DNA of 10,751 nucleotides from JAVBQJ01 sp045532655 (GCA_045532655.1 JAZSGI010000184.1:1-10751), one strand, 5' to 3'; shown: positions 1 through 6,849, counted from the stretch's first letter. The notes: a model not told the origin generated them from the letters alone. A program made the numbers and translations.

Positions 1-5
1 TCTTC

Positions 6-494
6 CTAAGACCGCTTGGCCTCCGACTTAGCCACCACGGGTTCAAGAAAACTTACAGCTGAAGCATAATCGCCTGACAGGAAAAGTTTTTCCGCTTCAG
101 CACACTTCCTGCTGTAAGTCTTGCTTATTGTCCCTTTACTGCGTTCCACAGAATAAGACACCTCACCTCCAAGCGGTTCCGGGAAAAAGATATAAAGAAA
201 CAATATCATTGCCAAAAGGAAAAAGGTTATAATACAGCCACCGAAAAAAGAAAGGCGTCTTTGTTTCTGCCTGAGAACCATACTGATATCATCTGCCATA
301 TCCGGCGGTACTGCTTTGAGAAATATCTCTCTGTATTCCTCATTTGATGGCCTCAAAATCTTTTTTTCCGGCAGATAAATACTTGCCCCCTGAATCCGTA
401 ATTCAGACACAAGTTCCGTCGGCATCTGTGATACGCTTAAAGCTGCATCATTTGTTTCCTCCGGATAAAATTCCAGATCTTCCCCCAGGTTCAT
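6..494 (-). CDS. Uncharacterised single-pass membrane protein
   Basis: I do not recognise a family. The protein is about 162 aa. The acidic N-terminal part (about residues 1-75) is followed by a basic patch (RQKQRR) and one strongly hydrophobic segment at about residues 83-104 (FFGGCIITFFLLAMILFLYIFF). The positive-inside rule then suggests a cytoplasmic N-terminus and an external C-terminus. The C-terminal ~50 residues include a helix pair resembling a single TPR unit (AEKLFLSGDYASAVSFLEPVV). The chosen start is the ATG at 494-492, because a GGAAAGGA ribosome-binding site lies 6 nt upstream. A TTG at 500-498 in the same frame would abut that site with no spacing. The gene lies 18 bp downstream of miaA on the same strand, so the two are probably one operon. 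A lone TPR-like unit ending at the stop is unusual, and truncation of a longer protein is possible. The reading frame is well supported; the function is unknown. Confidence 0.72.
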   Translation of the reverse strand: MNLGEDLEFYPEETNDAALSVSQMPTELVSELRIQGASIYLPEKKILRPSNEEYREIFLKAVPPDMADDISMVLRQKQRRLSFFGGCIITFFLLAMILFLYIFFPEPLGGEVSYSVERSKGTISKTYSRKCAEAEKLFLSGDYASAVSFLEPVVAKSEAKRS

Positions 495-500
495 ACCCAA

Positions 501-508
501 TCCTTTCC
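501..508 (-). promoter_or_regulatory. Ribosome-binding site that sets the start of the 6-494 gene
   Basis: On the minus strand, GGAAAGGA is followed by six bases and then ATG (494-492). The alternative in-frame TTG at 500-498 directly touches this site and so has no usable spacing. The purine-rich site therefore decides in favour of the ATG. Confidence 0.6.
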
Positions 509-512
509 GCAG

Positions 513-1487
513 TTATTGACTTTTCCGGCCGTAACAGGTTTCTGTCATTCTTCTTCCGGGTTCCGGCAAAGGAGCCCCGGCAAGGAACGTATCCATAAGA
601 CTGCAGGCTTCTGCAAACCTGTCGCCTTCAAGCCAGTAGATATCTATCCCCTTCTTTTCAAGTTTCCTGAACCATATATCCTGCCTTTTGGCAAAGTGCC
701 GGATATCGGTAAGCAGGGTATCACGCATTGTCTGGAAATCGACCTTCCCCTGCAAATGTTCGGCACAGCGGCGGTACTCAAGTCCGAAAGACTCAAGACG
801 CTCCCACGAAACACCTTTTCCGTCATGCAGATACTTTATTTCATCAAGCATCCCGGCATCAAATCTGGCATCAAGTCTGGCAGCGATACGTTCATGCAGC
901 AACGGACGCGGCACAAAAACACCAAGCACAAGGGTTTCATACTGCGGAACATATCTGTCTTTCACATCTCCGGCCAAAGCGATTTCCAATGCCCGGCGCA
1001 TACGGTTGCGGTTGCCCCAGTCTTTGAAGTTCTCCCCGCCCCCGGCTGCACGCAGCCTCGCCTCCAGTTCCGGCAAAGGCATCTCATTCAATTCCCGGCG
1101 GAATTCCGGATCAGGTTCACCGCCGGGCAATTCGTATGCCGAAATAAGCGCATCGCAATAGAGAACGCTGCCGCCGCAAACCAGAGGAAGCCTGCCACGG
1201 TCTGCAATATCCCGGATGGCTTTACGGGCGTCCCTGGCAAAGCGGGCAAGATTATACTCCCTGTCCGGAGTTTCTATATCAATAAGATGATAAGGCACCG
1301 AACCGTATTCAGAAAGGTCTTTACCGCTGCCAAGATCCATACCGCAGTAGCATTGCCGGGAATCAGCACTGATGATCTCTGCAGAATATTTTTCAGCCAG
1401 TTTCACTGCCAAAGCGGTCTTTCCGGAAGCAGTCGGCCCGGTCAAAACAACTAATTTTTCCTTACCTTCAAACATTTTCGCATCCAT
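513..1487 (-). CDS. miaA: tRNA dimethylallyltransferase MiaA
   Basis: MiaA transfers a dimethylallyl group to N6 of A37 in tRNAs that read UNN codons, the first step towards (ms2)i6A; it acts in the cytoplasm. At 324 aa it is near the usual length. The P-loop GPTASGKT lies at residues 17-24 and the ISADSRQ motif ends at residue 45, continuing as CYCGMDLGSGKDL. YHLIDIETPDREY matches the family's HHLID-x-PD-x-x-Y block. CGGSVLY is a variant of the usual GGTGLY. The C-terminal block (DIRHFAKRQDIWFRK) is the typical R-x-[YF]-AKRQ-x-WFR signature. The GSGKDL-containing variant resembles, from memory, one of the MiaA types found in Bacteroides. The start is the first ATG (1487-1485); no good Shine-Dalgarno precedes it, and a second ATG at 1475-1473 is possible. 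It faces lpxC across a shared promoter region and is followed by the membrane-protein gene 18 bp downstream. Confidence 0.96.
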   Translation of the reverse strand: MDAKMFEGKEKLVVLTGPTASGKTALAVKLAEKYSAEIISADSRQCYCGMDLGSGKDLSEYGSVPYHLIDIETPDREYNLARFARDARKAIRDIADRGRLPLVCGGSVLYCDALISAYELPGGEPDPEFRRELNEMPLPELEARLRAAGGGENFKDWGNRNRMRRALEIALAGDVKDRYVPQYETLVLGVFVPRPLLHERIAARLDARFDAGMLDEIKYLHDGKGVSWERLESFGLEYRRCAEHLQGKVDFQTMRDTLLTDIRHFAKRQDIWFRKLEKKGIDIYWLEGDRFAEACSLMDTFLAGAPLPEPGRRMTETCYGRKSQ

Positions 1488-1497
1488 GATATTGAAA

Positions 1498-1528
1498 TTG
1501 ACAATATTTGTACTATATTATAGATAAT
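1498..1528 (+). promoter_or_regulatory. Candidate promoter for lpxC and the downstream run
   Basis: A perfect -35 hexamer, TTGACA, lies at 1498-1503 and is followed by the AT-rich stretch ending TATAGATAAT. The best -10 matches are GATAAT at 1523-1528 (5/6, but with a long 19-bp spacer) or TATAGA at 1519-1524 (4/6, 15-bp spacer). Transcription would begin about 15 nt before the lpxC ATG at 1550, and AAGG at 1538-1541 is the ribosome-binding site. Neither spacer is ideal, so the exact -10 is uncertain. Confidence 0.45.
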
Positions 1529-1544
1529 TGAAAAATCAAGGCAA
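1517..1544 (-). promoter_or_regulatory. Candidate promoter for miaA, overlapping the lpxC promoter
   Basis: Read on the minus strand, a perfect TATAAT (1522-1517) is preceded 16 bp upstream by TTGCCT (1544-1539; 4/6 to TTGACA). It would start transcription near 1510, leaving a leader of about 23 nt before the miaA ATG. Its -10 box occupies the spacer or -10 region of the lpxC promoter, so the two RNA polymerase sites overlap physically and probably exclude each other. Confidence 0.45.
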
Positions 1545-1549
1545 AAATC

Positions 1550-2404
1550 ATGAATAAACAACAAACATTATGTAAAACAGCCGAATATTCCGGCATAGCC
1601 CTCCATACCGGAGCCCGGGCAAGACTCAGAATCATGCCGGCCCCGGAAAACAGCGGTATCACATTCAGCCGTATCGACCTGCCGGGAGCCCCGGAAGTGA
1701 AAGCTCTCGCGTGCAATGTCGTCGATGCCAGGCGCGGGACAACTATCGGTAACGAAAAAGCGGTAGTCTACACCATTGAACACATTATGAGTGCGCTGCA
1801 CGCTCACAATATTGACAACGCACGTATTGAAATGGACGGTCTTGAGCCGCCTATTGCAGACGGCAGTGCCAAGTCATATATCGACATGATAGCCGAAGCA
1901 GGCATTGTGGAACAAAATGCACCTGCCAAAATTTTCAAAGCGGAAAAAACTTTCACTGTTTTTGCCGGCAATACCAGACTGGTGGTTGCCCCATGCCGCC
2001 CGGAACACCCGGATGCACTTGAAATTTCATGTCTTGCAAGTTTCCCCGGTTGTCCCTTTGATCCGCAATTTGAAGGATTTGTGATTTCGCCGGAATTGTA
2101 TGATTCTGAAATCGCTCCGGCGCGTACATTTGTTGATTACAAAGACCTTTCGCAGCTTATTGCCATGGGTCTTTGCAAAGGCGGCAGTCTCGATGCCGCC
2201 GCCATTCTTCACAACGGGGCGATCATTTGCAAAGACCGCCTGCGTTTTCAGGATGAAATAGTCCGTCACAAGATACTGGATCTTGTGGGGGATCTTTTCC
2301 TTTGCGGGGCAAGAGTACATGCTTCGGTCATCGCCATCAAACCCGGACATCTCCGCAATGTTGAGATCGCCGGACAAATGCTCGCAGCTGCAGCCAACAA
2401 CTAA
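1550..2404 (+). CDS. lpxC: UDP-3-O-acyl-N-acetylglucosamine deacetylase LpxC
   Basis: LpxC is the zinc-dependent deacetylase that performs the committed step of lipid A synthesis, removing acetate from UDP-3-O-acyl-GlcNAc in the cytoplasm. The 284-aa length is slightly below the usual ~300. It opens with the typical TAEYSGIALHTG block. The zinc-site signatures are visible: IEHIMSAL with E77-H78, RHKILDLVGDL with H240 and D244 as the second and third ligands, and a PGH motif with H267 as the expected catalytic base. The PIADGSA loop matches the family's P-I-[LM]-DGSA. The ATG start has AAGG 8 nt upstream. It heads the rightward run. The FabZ-like gene begins 11 bp after the stop, mirroring the LpxC-FabZ fusion known in Bacteroidetes but here as two separate proteins. 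Confidence 0.97.
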   Translation: MNKQQTLCKTAEYSGIALHTGARARLRIMPAPENSGITFSRIDLPGAPEVKALACNVVDARRGTTIGNEKAVVYTIEHIMSALHAHNIDNARIEMDGLEPPIADGSAKSYIDMIAEAGIVEQNAPAKIFKAEKTFTVFAGNTRLVVAPCRPEHPDALEISCLASFPGCPFDPQFEGFVISPELYDSEIAPARTFVDYKDLSQLIAMGLCKGGSLDAAAILHNGAIICKDRLRFQDEIVRHKILDLVGDLFLCGARVHASVIAIKPGHLRNVEIAGQMLAAAANN

Positions 2405-2415
2405 CGGAGGATATA

Positions 2416-3348
2416 ATGATTCAAGTCGGTGAAGTTCTCGGTATCAAAGAATTGAAAAACCGTTTGCCATGGCGTTACCCCATGCTTCTCCTGGACAGAG
2501 TTACAAGGGAGTCGGAAACACGTTTTGTCGGAGTGAAAAACCTTACTGTAAATGAACTTTTCTTTCAGGGACATTTCCCCAACCGTCCCATAATGCCCGG
2601 CGTTCTGCAGGTGGAAGCGATGAAGCAGCTTTGTGAACTCATTGTCCGCAAAGAACTCGACCCCACCGGCATGCAGGATGTTTATCTGAAAAAACTGCAA
2701 AAAGTAAAATTCCGCAATCCCGCCGAACCGGGTGACCGTCTTTTCCTTGATGCAGAAATCATTGAACTTACCAATACCGAAGCAACCCTGCAGGTAAAAA
2801 TTTCCAACGCAGTCGGAATAACCTGCGAGGGCAAACTGACTCTCGCCGCCCGTGCCTGCAATGCTCCGGAAACCATGCCGGCACGTCACGGCGAATATGA
2901 CCGTCTCCCCGGCAGAACCGCTATGGAAATTGCAGCGGTAAAAGAAGCAATGCCCCACAGATATCCCTTCCTGCTTATTGATAATATCGTTTCCATGGAT
3001 GATTCCTCCATTACAGCCATCAAAAACCTGACTGTTACAGAGGAAATTTTCAACGGGACAAAAATACCCTGCTGCACATTCCCGGAATCCCTCATGTGCG
3101 AAATCATCGCCCAGGTAGGATGCGCCAGCATACTTTCCCGTAATGAAAATGCCGGTAAACTCGGTCTCTTTGCAGCGATACCAAGCGCAGAAAGTTTTGG
3201 CTACGCTCAACCGGGCGACCAGCTGGTGTGCAAGGTTGATCTGCCCCCCCCAAGCAAAAGTTTCGGCAAAGGCACAGGTGTCATCACCGTTGACGGCAGG
3301 AAGATCTTCGAGATCACCCTGATGTTTGCAGTGGTCGATGCAGAATAA
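2416..3348 (+). CDS. fabZ: Double-hotdog FabZ-type 3-hydroxyacyl-ACP dehydratase with a degenerate second domain
   Basis: FabZ dehydrates (3R)-hydroxyacyl-ACP in fatty-acid elongation and competes with lipid A synthesis for the same substrate. At 310 aa this is about twice the usual ~150. The N-terminal hotdog (about residues 1-148) carries the full signature GHFPNRPIMPGVLQVEAMKQ with catalytic H53 and E67. After a short linker, a second hotdog begins at about residue 170; its MPHRYPFLLID block (179-189) parallels LPWRYPMLLLD in the first. At the catalytic position the second domain reads FNGTKIPCCTFPESLMCEIIAQ-like sequence: T215 replaces the His, while E229 stays at the Glu position. The second half is therefore probably non-catalytic as a classical FabZ and may be structural or bind ACP/acyl chains. 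A GGAGG site lies 5 nt before the ATG. A run of eight C residues at 3244-3251 lies in the coding sequence near the C-terminus. Function of domain one is secure by family; the role of domain two is unknown. Confidence 0.9.
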   Translation: MIQVGEVLGIKELKNRLPWRYPMLLLDRVTRESETRFVGVKNLTVNELFFQGHFPNRPIMPGVLQVEAMKQLCELIVRKELDPTGMQDVYLKKLQKVKFRNPAEPGDRLFLDAEIIELTNTEATLQVKISNAVGITCEGKLTLAARACNAPETMPARHGEYDRLPGRTAMEIAAVKEAMPHRYPFLLIDNIVSMDDSSITAIKNLTVTEEIFNGTKIPCCTFPESLMCEIIAQVGCASILSRNENAGKLGLFAAIPSAESFGYAQPGDQLVCKVDLPPPSKSFGKGTGVITVDGRKIFEITLMFAVVDAE

Positions 3349-3384
3349 ACGGAACATTGATAAAAATAATTTCGGAGGTGTTTT

Positions 3385-3966
3385 ATGAAACTTTTCGTAA
3401 TGATACTGATGACGGCACTCTGTGCCGGATTCTGCGGCTGTACAACAGCAACGACCTCCAGAGTTGAAACTACGGCTCTGGATAAACTCAACGAACAGTA
3501 CAGGCTCGTTTACAAAAAAATCGAGGATGCCTCCATAAATATTGCCGCCATATCCGAAGAAGTTATTTTCCACAGCGGTCAACCTGCTTTTCTGGATATA
3601 ACAATAACCAATAACGACAGCAAACTGCTGCATATACCGGAATGGTATCAGGAGGCAGGCAATAACTTCCTTATCAATTTCAGACCATTCAAAAAGGATG
3701 AAACGCCGGAAGAGGCCATTAATGCCGAGTGGTTTCTGGTCGCACCCGAATTCGTCAAAGGGGAACAGCCGAAGCACAGCCATTTGTCCCTTGCGCCCGG
3801 CAACACCGCAATCTACAGCGTGCCTCTTGACTTCATCGAAGATATCCCGGCAGAAAGGGATATGATATTTATCGCTTATGCCGAACTCAACCTTACAAGC
3901 ATCTCGGCCACAAGCCCGATGTTTATTATTGTTTCCCAAAGTTCAGAAAAGGAGATTGAACAGTGA
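3385..3966 (+). CDS. Predicted lipoprotein with a beta-rich domain, function unknown
   Basis: The 193-aa product begins MKLFVMILMTALCAGFCGC, a short basic and hydrophobic signal sequence ending at a probable lipid-modified cysteine, C19. The lipobox is not ideal, with Phe at -3 and Cys at -2. After a Thr-rich tether and a charged helical stretch (about residues 28-55), the rest looks like a beta-sandwich: HSGQPAFLDITITNND, a central region with PEWYQEAGNNFLINF, and ALAPGNTA-like strands, recalling Ig-like or BsuPI-like extracytoplasmic domains. That resemblance is impressionistic. A strong GGAGGT site lies 5 nt before the ATG. It lies between the FabZ-like gene and pyrF, and its TGA overlaps the pyrF GTG by 4 bp (GTGA), so the two are probably translationally coupled. 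No known family was recognised; an envelope role is inferred from the signal sequence and the neighbours. Confidence 0.85.
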   Translation: MKLFVMILMTALCAGFCGCTTATTSRVETTALDKLNEQYRLVYKKIEDASINIAAISEEVIFHSGQPAFLDITITNNDSKLLHIPEWYQEAGNNFLINFRPFKKDETPEEAINAEWFLVAPEFVKGEQPKHSHLSLAPGNTAIYSVPLDFIEDIPAERDMIFIAYAELNLTSISATSPMFIIVSQSSEKEIEQ

Positions 3967-4787
3967 GTTTCATAAATAATTTGCGCGCCCGCTGGCAGAA
4001 AGCCGGTATGGTTTGCGTCGGACTTGATCCTGATCCGGCAAAACTGCCTGATTGCCTCAAAGCAAGCAGTGACGGCATTTTTGAATTCAACAAGGCTCTT
4101 ATCGATGCCACCGCCGACATCGTCTGCTGTTACAAACCCCAGGCAGCATATTATGCGGCAGCAGATGCAGATGATGCATTGCGCCGAACAATAGCTTATA
4201 TCCACGAGACGTACCCCGGTATCCCTGTTATTCTCGACGTCAAACGCGGCGACATCGGCGCAACGGCAAAAATGTATGCCGTGGAAGCCTTTGACCGTTA
4301 TCAGGCAGATGCCGTAACAGTAAACCCCTATATGGGTACCGATGCTCTCGACCCCTTCCTTGACCGCAGTGACCGCGGCGTGGTCATTCTCTGCCGCACC
4401 TCCAACCCCGGCGGCAGTGATCTGCAGAACCTTGTTGCAGACGGCAAAAGCATCTATGAACATGTGGCTTCACTTGCAGCGACCCGCTGGAACCGTAACG
4501 GCAATGTACTGCTTGTGGCAGGTGCAACATATCCTGAAGAACTTGGGAAAATACGTTCTCTTATCGGCGATATGCCGCTGCTTGTCCCCGGCGTTGGTGC
4601 ACAGGGCGGCAGCGTGGAAGCTGTAATAGCCAACGGCCTTGACTCAACTGGTTACGGTCTTGTGATAAACTCATCCCGCGGTATCATTTACGCCTCCAGC
4701 GGCAATGACTTTGCCGAAAAAGCAAGGGAAGCAACAATGTGTCTCAACGGTACTATAGAAGCAGCACGCAAAGCTGCGGAAAGATAA
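3963..4787 (+). CDS. pyrF: Orotidine 5'-phosphate decarboxylase, type 2 (PyrF)
   Basis: PyrF decarboxylates OMP to UMP, the last step of de novo pyrimidine synthesis, in the cytoplasm. The 274-aa length and the CVGLDPDPAKLP opening fit the type-2 branch (about 270 aa) rather than the ~230-aa E. coli type. The catalytic Asp-Lys-x-x-Asp array is intact in VILDVKRGDIGATAKMYA (D92, K94, D97). FNKALID (residues 42-48), the YKPQAAYY block and VTVNPYMGTDAL are also typical, and LLVPGVGAQGG is the C-terminal phosphate-binding loop. The start is GTG at 3963 with GGAG 8 nt upstream; it overlaps the stop of the lipoprotein gene by 4 bp. trpS follows after 4 bp. The tight spacing suggests one transcript with its neighbours despite the unrelated function. 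Confidence 0.96.
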   Translation: MSFINNLRARWQKAGMVCVGLDPDPAKLPDCLKASSDGIFEFNKALIDATADIVCCYKPQAAYYAAADADDALRRTIAYIHETYPGIPVILDVKRGDIGATAKMYAVEAFDRYQADAVTVNPYMGTDALDPFLDRSDRGVVILCRTSNPGGSDLQNLVADGKSIYEHVASLAATRWNRNGNVLLVAGATYPEELGKIRSLIGDMPLLVPGVGAQGGSVEAVIANGLDSTGYGLVINSSRGIIYASSGNDFAEKAREATMCLNGTIEAARKAAER

Positions 4788-4791
4788 AATC

Positions 4792-5760
4792 ATGCGTATT
4801 TTAAGCGGTATCCAACCATCGGGTGAACCCCATATCGGCAACTATTTCGGCATGATCGGCCCAATGACAGAACTTTCTGCCAAGGGAGATACTTTTCTTT
4901 TTATCGCCGATTACCATGCAATGACCACACAACCGGAAGCCGACCTGCTGCGCAGCAGGGTCAGAAACCTTGCCATAGATCTGCTTGCGTGCGGGCTTAA
5001 ACCTGAAGGAAACGCCTTTTTCCGTCAGTCGGACGTTCCGGAAGTAACCGAACTCATGTGGATATTGAACTGCATCACAACAGTCGGATTTCTTGAACGT
5101 GCCCACAGCTACAAGGACAAGATCGCCAAAGGATTCGTCCCCAATAACGGCCTCTTTTCCTATCCGGTACTCATGGCTTCCGACATCCTGCTGTACGACG
5201 CAGAACTTGTTCCCGTAGGAAAAGATCAAAAACAACATCTGGAAATAACCAGAGATCTTGCGATCCGTTTCAACCAGACCTACGGCGAAACATTTGTCAT
5301 TCCCGACGGCATGATACGCAGTGAAGTCGCTGTTGTTCCCGGTCTTGATGGACAGAAAATGAGCAAAAGTTATAATAACTGCATACCCATCTTCGGAGAA
5401 GAAAAACGCCTGCGGAAACTTATTATGAGTATAAAAACCGACAGCAAAGGCGTTGATGAAGCCAAAGATCCGGATACATGTAATGTTTTCGGTCTCTACA
5501 AACTTTTTGCCACTCAGGAACAGCAGGCAGAAATGCGTGAAAAATACGCCGGCGTAGGTACAGGATTCGGTTACGGGCATGCAAAACAAGCTCTTTTTGA
5601 ACTTTTCTGGGAATTTTTCCGTCCTATGCGGGAACGCCGTGCCGAACTGGAAAAAGATCCCGGGTTCGTGGAAAAAACCTTGAAAGATGGTGCAGAAAAA
5701 GCCAGGGAAGCGGCAGATAAAACACTTGCCAGAGTCAGAAAAGCAGTAGGGTTGCGCTGA
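4792..5760 (+). CDS. trpS: Tryptophan--tRNA ligase (TrpS)
   Basis: TrpS is the class I aminoacyl-tRNA synthetase that charges tRNA-Trp with tryptophan in the cytoplasm. The 322-aa length is typical of bacterial TrpS. The opening SGIQPSGEPHIGNYFG holds the HIGH-class motif as HIGN (residues 14-17), the usual form in TrpS. DYHAMTT, the ERAHSYKDK stretch, YPVLMASDILLYDAELVPVGKDQKQHLE and the second signature KMSKS (residues 189-193) are all present and in order. The C-terminal helical part (VEKTLKDGAEKAREAADKTL, then VRKAVGL) is also family-like. The ATG begins 4 bp after the pyrF stop, preceded by a weak purine-rich site (GCGGAAAG). No T-box or tryptophan leader can lie in the 4-bp gap, so any regulation of trpS must come from upstream in the transcript. 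Confidence 0.97.
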   Translation: MRILSGIQPSGEPHIGNYFGMIGPMTELSAKGDTFLFIADYHAMTTQPEADLLRSRVRNLAIDLLACGLKPEGNAFFRQSDVPEVTELMWILNCITTVGFLERAHSYKDKIAKGFVPNNGLFSYPVLMASDILLYDAELVPVGKDQKQHLEITRDLAIRFNQTYGETFVIPDGMIRSEVAVVPGLDGQKMSKSYNNCIPIFGEEKRLRKLIMSIKTDSKGVDEAKDPDTCNVFGLYKLFATQEQQAEMREKYAGVGTGFGYGHAKQALFELFWEFFRPMRERRAELEKDPGFVEKTLKDGAEKAREAADKTLARVRKAVGLR

Positions 5761-5804
5761 CCTTCCCGCACAACAGGCATCAGTAAACAACAAGAGACAG
5801 TTTT

Positions 5805-6200
5805 ATGAATAAAAAACCGGAAGAAGTAATGAATGCACTGCAGAAGTGCATTGTCGCAGCAGGTTCCATCAGTGAATTTTCCAGAAGAACCGGAGTCAGG
5901 ATCGAGACTATCAGCCGCTTTCTGACCAGAAAAACCCAAACCTTCGGAGCCGAAACAATGGATATGCTCGCACCATGGCTTGCCCCATACCTCAACAACA
6001 AAGAAGATGACACACAGAATCCGCCGCAGATAATCGGCTCTCCGGCCCGCAGACTCCACGATATGGTGGATTTGACAAGCGACGAAAAGATCCTTCTGGA
6101 TGTATTCAATTCACTGCCCAGAGAGGTGGCGCAGGAAAAACTTTACGAGATAATTGCTCTTGCCCAGAAAGATATTGAAGAACGCAGAGCAAAACTCTGA
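5805..6200 (+). CDS. Small helix-turn-helix (XRE/Cro-like) protein, putative regulator
   Basis: The 131-aa product has a likely DNA-binding helix-turn-helix at about residues 20-45: SISEFSRRTGVRIETISRFLTRK, followed by a helix (AETMDMLAPWLAPYL). This order of a short helix, a Gly-containing turn and a recognition helix matches the Cro/C1/XRE type. A polar linker (about residues 64-85) leads to a helical C-terminal part, LTSDEKILLDVFNSLPREVAQEKLYEIIALAQ, which may dimerise. No transmembrane segment or catalytic motif was seen. The ATG has AAGAGA 7 nt upstream. It lies 44 bp after trpS and 25 bp before skp, on the same strand. A role in controlling the envelope genes or itself is possible but is only inferred from position; I do not recognise a named regulator. 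Confidence 0.75.
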   Translation: MNKKPEEVMNALQKCIVAAGSISEFSRRTGVRIETISRFLTRKTQTFGAETMDMLAPWLAPYLNNKEDDTQNPPQIIGSPARRLHDMVDLTSDEKILLDVFNSLPREVAQEKLYEIIALAQKDIEERRAKL

Positions 6201-6211
6201 AATATACCGGC

Positions 6212-6219
6212 GAAAGGGA
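6212..6219 (+). promoter_or_regulatory. Ribosome-binding site that sets the skp start
   Basis: GAAAGGGA lies 6 nt before the ATG at 6226. It supports this start over an in-frame ATG at 6154. The upstream start would add 24 residues of charged sequence before the signal peptide and overlap the preceding gene by 47 bp. Confidence 0.6.
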
Positions 6220-6225
6220 TCACAA

Positions 6226-6849
6226 ATGAAACACCTGCTGAAAATTGCACTTCTGAGCCTTCTGCTCACAGTTTTTCTGCCCACCCTCCGTCTTGCGGCG
6301 GCAGAGCAGAAAATCGGAGTATTCAACCTTGAAACTGTTTTCAAAGGTTACTACAAGACCAAAATCGCAGAAGCATATATCACCGCTCAGGGCGAAGAGT
6401 TCCAGAAAGAACTTGAAGAAGGCATAAAAGCCCTGCAGATTCTGGAAGCAGAATACAACACCCTGCGTGATGCTGCATCAAATATAGCACTTGATGCCGT
6501 GGAACGGGAGGCAAAACGGCAGGAAGCCGAAAGTATGGCACGTCAAATCGGCGTCAGAAGAACGCAGCTGGATAACGAAAGCATGGAAAAAACCAGACAG
6601 CTTCAGGAAATGGCCAATACACGCCGCCGGGAAATATTCAGCGACATAACTGCGGTCGCCAGAGAACGGGCTGAATTGGAAGGATTTACCCTTCTTCTTG
6701 ATTCATCCTCCCGCACACCGGGTTCTGATACCGTTACAACAGTGGTCTATGCTGCCGCCAGTATCGATATTACCGATGCAATACTGGATGAATTGAACAG
6801 AGGCTATCAACCGCCTGTCCCCCAGCCCGCCAACAATACCGGCAAATAA
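6226..6849 (+). CDS. skp: Skp/OmpH-family periplasmic chaperone
   Basis: Skp (OmpH) is a trimeric periplasmic holdase that shields unfolded outer-membrane proteins on their way to the BAM complex. The 207-aa product starts with a clear Sec signal peptide (MKHLLKIALLSLLLTVFL and on to AAA), with probable cleavage after A26. The mature part opens with the family's first strand, KIGVFNLETVFKGYYKTK. It then has a long charged coiled-coil region (about residues 50-145, rich in Glu, Gln, Lys and Arg) forming the tentacles, and returns to a strand block (GFTLLLDSSS and VVYAAASIDITDAILDEL), as expected for the Skp fold. A Pro/Asn-rich tail ends the protein. lpxD follows 26 bp downstream, the order seen in E. 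coli (skp-lpxD). bamA is not in the window. Skp sequences diverge strongly, so the assignment rests on architecture and context. Confidence 0.9.
   Translation: MKHLLKIALLSLLLTVFLPTLRLAAAEQKIGVFNLETVFKGYYKTKIAEAYITAQGEEFQKELEEGIKALQILEAEYNTLRDAASNIALDAVEREAKRQEAESMARQIGVRRTQLDNESMEKTRQLQEMANTRRREIFSDITAVARERAELEGFTLLLDSSSRTPGSDTVTTVVYAAASIDITDAILDELNRGYQPPVPQPANNTGK

Noticed and set aside
516..1454. 312-codon open frame antisense to miaA
   Set aside because: It mirrors the miaA frame almost exactly and lacks a ribosome-binding site or any family motif.
2401..3939. 512-codon open frame on the minus strand across the fabZ-like gene, the gap and the lipoprotein gene
   Set aside because: Both sense genes have clear family or signal features and ribosome-binding sites. 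The antisense product is rich in Phe, Cys, Gly and His, shows no domain, and arises from the codon bias of the sense strand.
4801..5793. 330-codon open frame antisense to trpS
   Set aside because: The sense frame is an unmistakable TrpS with HIGN and KMSKS. The antisense product is Phe- and Cys-rich without recognisable motifs.
5761..5804. Promoter or terminator in the gap between trpS and the HTH gene
   Set aside because: No hairpin and no convincing -35/-10 pair was found in the 44 bp; it looks like a plain intra-operon spacer.
6154..6225. Upstream start for skp adding 24 residues
   Set aside because: It would overlap the HTH gene, place charged residues before the signal peptide, and ignore the good ribosome-binding site in front of 6226.
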